The translations under genes and the position numbers were made by a program. From an uncultured Oscillospiraceae bacterium (GTDB taxonomy: Bacteria; Bacillota; Clostridia; Oscillospirales; Oscillospiraceae): 10,042 nucleotides of DNA. Location of the stretch: positions 1 through 10,042 of the forward strand of contig CAAGIT010000117.1 in assembly GCA_900769995.1 (NCBI GenBank), in the 5' to 3' direction. Positions 5,878-10,042 of the stretch are shown here, piece by piece. Under the pieces are notes generated by a model that was given only the letters and a program-made list of their open reading frames with translations, was not told where the DNA came from and ran no database searches. How positions within the stretch are numbered: position 1 is the stretch's first letter; each line of letters opens with the position of its first letter.

Positions 5878-7509
5878 TTACTCAACGGCGACAAGATAGT
5901 CATAAACCGCTTGTCCGCCCTCGTAAACTACAATTTCATAATCGCTGTATCGCTCTTTTAGCTTTTCCGTCAGCTCCGCCCTTTTTTCGTCGCAGACCTG
6001 ATCGCCGACAAACAGGGTAATGATCTCGCAAAGGCAGATGTCGGAACACTCAAGCAGCGAAACCACGGCATCCTCGGGATTGTCCGACACCGCAACGATC
6101 TCTCCGCCGCTGATCGCCATATAATCGCCTGCCGTGATTGTGATTCCGCCAAGCGTCGCATCGCGCACTGCGCGGGTGATCTCTCCGTCGATCACACCCT
6201 GTGCCGCACGCTCCGCGCTCGCAATCAAGGCGTCCACATCCTTAATGCCGGGCGTGATCACGGACAGTGCGCTGTAGCCCTGCGCCATGTTTTTCGTCCG
6301 GAGCACGTGAACGACCGCGTCGGTATAGATCTGCGCCGCTTGATTGGCGGCGAGAATGATGTTTTTATTGTTGGGAAGCACGATAATATCCTTGGCGTTG
6401 CACTCCCTGAACGCCTTTACAAAGTCCTCCGTAGAGGCGTTGGCGCTTTGACCGGCGGAAACAACCACGTCCGCTCCCATCTGTTCAAACAGAGCCGACA
6501 TCCCTTCCCCCTGCGCAACGGCAACGACCGCAAAGTCCTTTGCCGGCTTTTCCTTTGCCGTTTCCGTGTGCCCGAGATTCATGTTCTCGACCTTCACGGT
6601 CAGAAATTCTCCATACGCCTGCATTTTTGCAAGGATCTCGCCGGGGGTAAAGGTGTGAACATGAACCTTCACAATATCGTCGTGTTGATACGCCACAATG
6701 CTTTCGCCGCCCAGCTCCTTCAAAATCGACACGACTTGGGAAATATCAAAATGGTCCGGGTCTGTCTTTGCGGTGGTCAATCTCAACAAAAACTCGGTGC
6801 AGTAGCCATATTCCAGAACACTGTCACGGGTAAACAGATCAATATTGACCGTGTTTTCCTCCTTGTGCGCCGCAAAGTCGTATTGGATCTCGCGCTTTTC
6901 AAGCGCCTGATACATCCCCTCGGCGATGCACAAATATCCTGCGGCACCCGAATCCACAACGTCCGCCTCCGCAAGAACGGGCAACAGCTTTTTGGTCATC
7001 TCAAGCGAGCGTCTTGCCTCCTCGATATGCAGACGCAGAAAATCCTCAAGAGAAGAGTCCTTGTTCATTTTTGCGACGGCATACTCCGTGCTCTCTCTGA
7101 AAACGGTCAGGATCGTTCCCTCCGTCGGGTTCTGCACGGCGGCGTAGGACTTTTCAATGCCCTGCCTGTAGGCATCTGCAATCACGGATACGTCGGCACA
7201 GTCCTGCTCCTTCAGAACATCATTCATCCCCGCGAATATTTGAGAGAGAATGACCCCTGAATTTCCCCGCGCAGACAGCAGTACGCCCCGCGAAAATTGT
7301 TTTGAAAACTCACCGATACACTCTGCCGAATCCACATTGCTTGCTGAAAGTCCTCCCTCGATGGTCTTCAGCATATTTGTACCGGTGTCCCCGTCGGCAA
7401 CCGGAAAGACATTCAGCGCGTTCAGCTCCTTCGCGTGACGTGAGAGCATCGCCGCACCGCCGAGAAGCATCCGCGCATAGCATTTTCCGTCAATCGTTTT
7501 TGTGCTCAT
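5878..7509 (-). CDS. fakA: DhaL/YloV-type fatty acid kinase, FakA-like
   Basis: A 543-residue protein of the DAK/YloV family, the typical length for FakA. FakA uses ATP to phosphorylate a fatty acid held by a DegV (FakB) partner, giving acyl-phosphate. The N-terminal DhaL kinase domain (about 8-205) contains NVFPVADGDTGTNM (33-46) with the Mg-nucleotide-binding aspartates D39 and D41, and LLSARGNSGVILSQIFAG (77-94). The middle domain has YGYCTEFLLRL (235-245) and VKVHVHTFTPGEIL (280-293). The C-terminal DegV-like domain has VAVAQGEGMSALFEQMGAD (329-347), SAGQSANASTED (351-362, usually GGQTMNPSTED) and IVLPNNKNIILAA (376-388). AGGAG 5 nt before ATG 7509 supports the start. It is the first gene of a five-gene operon that also encodes a DegV partner. 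The asp23-like gene often found upstream in Firmicutes is absent. Confidence 0.92.
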   Translation of the reverse strand: MSTKTIDGKCYARMLLGGAAMLSRHAKELNALNVFPVADGDTGTNMLKTIEGGLSASNVDSAECIGEFSKQFSRGVLLSARGNSGVILSQIFAGMNDVLKEQDCADVSVIADAYRQGIEKSYAAVQNPTEGTILTVFRESTEYAVAKMNKDSSLEDFLRLHIEEARRSLEMTKKLLPVLAEADVVDSGAAGYLCIAEGMYQALEKREIQYDFAAHKEENTVNIDLFTRDSVLEYGYCTEFLLRLTTAKTDPDHFDISQVVSILKELGGESIVAYQHDDIVKVHVHTFTPGEILAKMQAYGEFLTVKVENMNLGHTETAKEKPAKDFAVVAVAQGEGMSALFEQMGADVVVSAGQSANASTEDFVKAFRECNAKDIIVLPNNKNIILAANQAAQIYTDAVVHVLRTKNMAQGYSALSVITPGIKDVDALIASAERAAQGVIDGEITRAVRDATLGGITITAGDYMAISGGEIVAVSDNPEDAVVSLLECSDICLCEIITLFVGDQVCDEKRAELTEKLKERYSDYEIVVYEGGQAVYDYLVAVE

Positions 7510-7804
7510 AACATCTCCTACTGACTAAGGAAGCTTTGCATCCATCGGCAAGACCCGCTGACTGCCGCCGCTCTGTTTATGCAGAGTTTCCCTGAATATT
7601 GACAATGAAAGCGTTTTCCCGAACTGCGAAAATCAGACACCGTGCCTCCGCTGTCTATGCGCCGAAGGCTTTTTGACACCCGACCTTCCCGCATCGTTGG
7701 TTCTTCCGAAGGCGGTTACGGCATCGAAATATCTCCGCAACGGGAAATTCTCCATTTTTCGACACAATTTTACAGCACTTTTCTAAACTGAAACGAAACA
7801 AACC
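7510..7804. other. Gene-free leader region of the acyl operon
   Basis: About 295 bases between the terminator of the two-component operon and the fakA start. No coding region, tRNA or RNA family is recognised on either strand. The minus strand has a short stem, CTCTG (7586-7582) with CAGAG (7575-7571), and an AGACA/TGTCT stem around 7655-7634. The G/C-rich middle (about 7620-7740) differs from the AT-rich end near 7750-7800. Whatever promoter drives fakA should lie here, and most of the region would then be a long 5' untranslated leader if transcription starts early. I did not find the conserved core of any riboswitch class I know. Confidence 0.5.
7576..7605 (-). promoter_or_regulatory. Weak candidate promoter for the fakA operon
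   Basis: TTGTCA (7605-7600) and CATAAA (7581-7576) are separated by 18 nt on the minus strand. They match the sigma-A consensus at 5 of 6 and 4 of 6 positions. It lies about 65 nt before the fakA start, a reasonable distance. No extended -10 element is present and other weak pairs exist upstream, so this is only a candidate. Confidence 0.3.
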
Positions 7805-7839
7805 AAAAAAACGAGCAAAACCGAAGCGGTTTTGCTCGT
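7805..7839 (-). terminator. Strong terminator downstream of the two-component operon
   Basis: On the minus strand a perfect 13-bp stem, ACGAGCAAAACCG (7839-7827 in complement) with its partner at 7823-7811, has a 3-nt CTT loop. It is followed by an unbroken run of T (7811-7805). It is a textbook intrinsic terminator about 270 nt after the sensor kinase stop, beyond the REP-like hairpins, and it insulates the fakA operon from upstream transcription. Confidence 0.88.
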
Positions 7840-7851
7840 CCCGTCAAAATC

Positions 7852-8056
7852 GTAGGGGCGGCTACCAGCCGCCTGTCATAACGCATTGAGGCGGATAATA
7901 TCCGCCCCTACGGATGCGAACCATTTTTCCTCGGTTCACCGTAGGGGACGGGTTCCCCGTCCCGAAAAACGGCAGTTTGAGGCGGCTGATAGCCGCCCCT
8001 ACGCGTTTGAACCACGTTTACATCCCGTAAAACGGGAGGCGAAACGCCTCCCCTAC
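7852..8056. repeat. Cluster of five REP-like GTAG hairpins
   Basis: Five related units occur in about 205 bases: 7852-7873 (plus), 7890-7911 (minus), 7941-7964 (plus), 7981-8002 (minus) and 8034-8056 (minus). Each starts, in its own orientation, with GTAGGGG or GTAGGGA-type sequence running into a G/C-rich hairpin. The stem sequences differ between units but remain paired: GGCGGCT/AGCCGCC, GGCGGATA/TATCCGCC, GGGACGG/CCGTCCC and GGGAGGCG/CGCCTCCC. A 5' GTAG next to a hairpin is the signature of REP elements moved by RAYT-type (TnpA-REP) Y1 transposases, and opposed units resemble a BIME. No transposase is in the window. The units lie in the 3' untranslated region of the sensor kinase and ahead of its terminator, so they are probably transcribed. 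Confidence 0.72.
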
Positions 8057-8111
8057 GGCGTGACTTCGGATTGCTCCGTTGTACGCCGACGACCGGGAGT
8101 TGCTCGCAATT

Positions 8112-9209
8112 CTAACGCTTTGATTGTCTTCGCGGAAGCAGGACAGAAAAGACCGTGACTCCGTCTGCGCTGTTTACGCTTACGCTTCCCCTGTGAAGCT
8201 CTACGATCCGTTTCACAATGGCAAGTCCGATGCCGTTGCCCTGCGCCGCGTGAGATTCATCTGCCTGATAAAACTTGTTGAAGATCTTATCCTGTTTTTC
8301 CGGCGGAATGTCGTTTCCCGTATTGCTGACCTCGACACGCAGATCATGTCCCATATCCGTAATTTTCAGCGCAACGATCCCCTTTCGGGGAACAAATTTT
8401 ACGGCATTATCCATGAGATTGATCCAGACCTGCATGAGCATTTCCTCGTTCGCTTCGATCATATATTCCTCGAAGCCAAGCCGGAGGTCAACCTCCTTCC
8501 CTGTCCATTTTTCTTCCAGCAGCAGAACGGCGGATCGCACCTGTTCGGAAAGATTGAACCGCGATACATCGGTAAGGATCGTTTGATTCTCCACCTGCGT
8601 CAGATTCAGTATATTACTCGCCATGGAGGATAGTCTTACGGATTCCTCGCGAATGGCACGGGCATACTGCACACGCTGTTCCTCTGAAAGATCGCCTGCC
8701 TCCAGCAGATTGGCAAGCCCCATGATCGAAACGATCGGCGTTTTGAATTCATGGGAAAAGGAATTGATAAAGTCGTTTCGCAAAAGCTCTGTATTCCCAA
8801 GCTCCTCTGCCATCGTGTTAAAGCTTGTCATCAGCTCCTTTGCGGCAGGATGCGCGGATATGGTGTTTCCAAATTTTAATCTGGTTTTGAAATCTCCCGC
8901 CGCAAGGCGGTTCATTTTATTGATCAGCTCGTTGATCGGCTTGAGCGGTATCCGGCTGCTGAAAAAGACGATGACTACGCCAATGATCAGGCTGATCAGC
9001 AGCATAAAGAGGATCACCTGCCCGATCTGAAGCATTCCGTCCACACCAACGAAGATGCCGGCTTTATTCAGCAGCCACAAGCCAAGCGCGGTCAGCGCGA
9101 TCGCCGCAAGGAGAATACCAAAAATAAAGAGAGAAAAGGCGATCGTCAGCGATGTTCTTGGCGTTCTTTCCGTTATCTTTTCCATCGTAAGCTGCGGCGT
9201 CTTCTTCAT
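8112..9209 (-). CDS. Sensor histidine kinase with HAMP domain
   Basis: A 365-residue membrane histidine kinase. Two membrane segments (about 23-48 and 62-84) are joined by only a dozen residues, so almost nothing projects outside. It therefore probably senses within or near the membrane, or through a partner. A HAMP linker follows (about 86-140). The dimerisation/phosphoacceptor domain has NSFSHEFKTPI with H153. The ATPase domain has the N box NLMDNAVKF (264-272), a G1-type box VSNTGNDIPPEKQDKIF (294-310) and the G2 box GNGIGLAIVKRIVE (324-337). In the G1 box the usual Asp of DxGxG is Asn, a variant seen in other clostridial kinases. The start ATG overlaps the regulator stop as ATGA, and its own ribosome site is poor, so translation is probably coupled. 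The signal sensed is not evident from the sequence. Confidence 0.92.
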   Translation of the reverse strand: MKKTPQLTMEKITERTPRTSLTIAFSLFIFGILLAAIALTALGLWLLNKAGIFVGVDGMLQIGQVILFMLLISLIIGVVIVFFSSRIPLKPINELINKMNRLAAGDFKTRLKFGNTISAHPAAKELMTSFNTMAEELGNTELLRNDFINSFSHEFKTPIVSIMGLANLLEAGDLSEEQRVQYARAIREESVRLSSMASNILNLTQVENQTILTDVSRFNLSEQVRSAVLLLEEKWTGKEVDLRLGFEEYMIEANEEMLMQVWINLMDNAVKFVPRKGIVALKITDMGHDLRVEVSNTGNDIPPEKQDKIFNKFYQADESHAAQGNGIGLAIVKRIVELHRGSVSVNSADGVTVFSVLLPRRQSKR

Positions 9210-9880
9210 ACCTTTTTTACCGCCTTATACCCGAGTCCGCGAACAGACACGATCTCAAATTCATCCCATCCCTCAAAGCGTTTGCGGAGTCTGCCGATAT
9301 GTACCGTAACGGTCTCCCAGCCCGTTCCGCTGTCCGCGCCCCAAATCTCGTCCATCAACTGGATGCGGGTAAATATCCTCCCGGGATAGGTGAGTAATTT
9401 GTAGAGCAGCAGAAATTCCTTCTGCGGAAGCTCCTGCATCTCTCCGCCCTTCGTGACGGTCAAAGAGTCGTAGTCGATCACCACGCTGCCGACAACGATC
9501 CTGCGCTCATTTGCGATCTTCGCCCGACGCAAAAGTGCTTTGATCCGGTACAGGAATTCCTCCTGGTCTACCGGCTTCGTCATATAGTCGTCCGTGCCGA
9601 CCGCGAACCCTTTGTTTTTATCCACCGGCAGCTGCTTCGCGGACACCATCAGGATCGGCAGATTATTGTCGCACTCACGCAGCGTCTTTGTAAACTCATA
9701 TCCGTCCATCTTTGGCATCATAATATCAAGAACCACAAGGTCAATATGCTCTGCGTCCATCACGTCGAGTGCTTCCTCGCCGTTCTTGGCAACAGTTACG
9801 GTATAGCCGTTGCTTTTTAGTACAGCCTCGAAATACATCCTCGTATTTTTATCATCATCTACCACGAGAATATGGAACAC
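9206..9880 (-). CDS. OmpR/PhoB-family response regulator
   Basis: A 224-residue DNA-binding response regulator. The receiver domain (about 1-115) has the acidic pair near residues 8-9 (VVDDDKN), the phosphoacceptor D52 in VVLDIMMPKMDGYEF, the switch serine S80 in LMVSAKQ and K102 in MTKPVDQEEF. The C-terminal winged-helix domain (about 125-222) shows ELPQKEFLLLYKLL, the recognition-helix region TVTVHIGRLRKRF and the closing VSVRGLGYKAV, as in OmpR and PhoB. Phosphorylation by the adjacent kinase would promote DNA binding. GTG 9880 was chosen because AGAGGTG (9893-9887) sits 6 nt upstream and the protein then begins MFHILVVDDD, as many relatives do. An in-frame GTG at 9889 would add three residues but overlaps the ribosome site. 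It precedes and overlaps the kinase gene by 4 nt, and a good promoter lies about 50 nt upstream. Confidence 0.94.
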   Translation of the reverse strand: MFHILVVDDDKNTRMYFEAVLKSNGYTVTVAKNGEEALDVMDAEHIDLVVLDIMMPKMDGYEFTKTLRECDNNLPILMVSAKQLPVDKNKGFAVGTDDYMTKPVDQEEFLYRIKALLRRAKIANERRIVVGSVVIDYDSLTVTKGGEMQELPQKEFLLLYKLLTYPGRIFTRIQLMDEIWGADSGTGWETVTVHIGRLRKRFEGWDEFEIVSVRGLGYKAVKKV

Positions 9881-9927
9881 CTTTTTCACCTCTTTTTATC
9901 GTCACGTCCATTTCCAAAGACACCTAT

Positions 9928-9955
9928 ATTATATACATATTTGTGTCATAGTCAA
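9928..9955 (-). promoter_or_regulatory. Promoter of the two-component operon
   Basis: TTGACT (9955-9950) and TATAAT (9933-9928) are separated by 16 nt on the minus strand. The -35 matches 5 of 6 consensus bases and the -10 matches all 6, in an AT-rich stretch. It lies about 48 nt upstream of the regulator start codon, so the leader is short. Confidence 0.8.
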
Positions 9956-9967
9956 AGCATTTAATGT

Positions 9968-10035
9968 AAACGCTAATATAAAAGTGAGCCACTTAGCAGA
10001 GAAACGCTCATGAATTATTGAGCCACCGGAACAAG
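9968..10035. repeat. Degenerate 34-bp direct repeat upstream of the two-component promoter
   Basis: Positions 9968-10001 and 10002-10035 align at 21 of 34 bases. Two blocks are exact: AAACGCT (9968-9974 and 10002-10008) and TGAGCCAC (9985-9992 and 10019-10026). The repeat sits just upstream of the -35 element, where an activator would bind. OmpR-type regulators favour direct repeats, so autoregulation is possible. A function in a divergent gene beyond the window edge is equally open. Confidence 0.45.
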
Positions 10036-10042
10036 CTCGCTA

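Noticed and set aside
6307..7260. 317-codon plus-strand open frame opposite fakA
   Set aside because: Antisense shadow; the minus strand carries every FakA motif in order.
7510..7760. A riboswitch or 6S-type RNA in the fakA leader
   Set aside because: I compared the stretch by eye with the cores of cobalamin, SAM and other common classes and found no convincing match.
7852..8056. A CRISPR array
   Set aside because: Units are in both orientations, spacers are irregular, repeats differ from one another and no cas gene is nearby.
7886..8158. 90-codon plus-strand open frame over the REP-like units
   Set aside because: It is made largely of the GTAG hairpins and the end of the kinase gene, with no ribosome site or motif.

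Overview
The window looks like a chromosomal segment of a moderately GC-rich Firmicute, most likely a gut-type clostridium (Oscillospiraceae/Ruminococcaceae-like). This rests on strong AGGAGG-type ribosome binding sites, the FakA (DhaL/YloV-type) and DegV families, an OmpR-type two-component pair of the clostridial kind, and GTAG-headed REP-like hairpins. The species call is an inference; no rRNA or other marker is present.

Layout. (1) Plus strand, 1-2430: the 3' end of rpsO (ribosomal protein S15), a hairpin terminator, a long structured leader, then pnp (polynucleotide phosphorylase) with its own terminator. (2) 2431-2615: a convergent intergenic stretch with a 58-nt nested inverted repeat and tandem terminators for the opposite strand. 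(3) Minus strand, 7509 down to 2616: five tightly packed genes in the order fakA-like kinase (DhaL/YloV family), plsX, degV (FakB-like), a large two-lobed GNAT-type acyltransferase, and a small acyl carrier protein. (4) 7510-8111: gene-free. It holds a weak candidate promoter for the five-gene operon, a strong minus-strand terminator, and five REP-like hairpins. (5) Minus strand, 9880 down to 8112: a two-component response regulator and sensor kinase overlapping by 4 nt, behind a clear sigma-A-type promoter with a degenerate 34-bp direct repeat upstream.

The five-gene operon is the most interesting part. FakA plus a DegV/FakB protein would turn free fatty acids into acyl-phosphate, and PlsX interconverts acyl-phosphate and acyl-ACP. 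An ACP is encoded alongside, and the gene translationally coupled to it is a GNAT-fold protein of the large YghO-like type. Together they could form a self-contained route from free fatty acid to acyl-ACP to an N- or O-acylated product. The acceptor is unknown.

The pnp leader is the second point of interest. The 3' arm of its long hairpin contains eight bases exactly complementary to the pnp Shine-Dalgarno region. This suggests a switch in which cutting or unfolding the hairpin would occlude the ribosome binding site, in the spirit of E. coli PNPase autoregulation.
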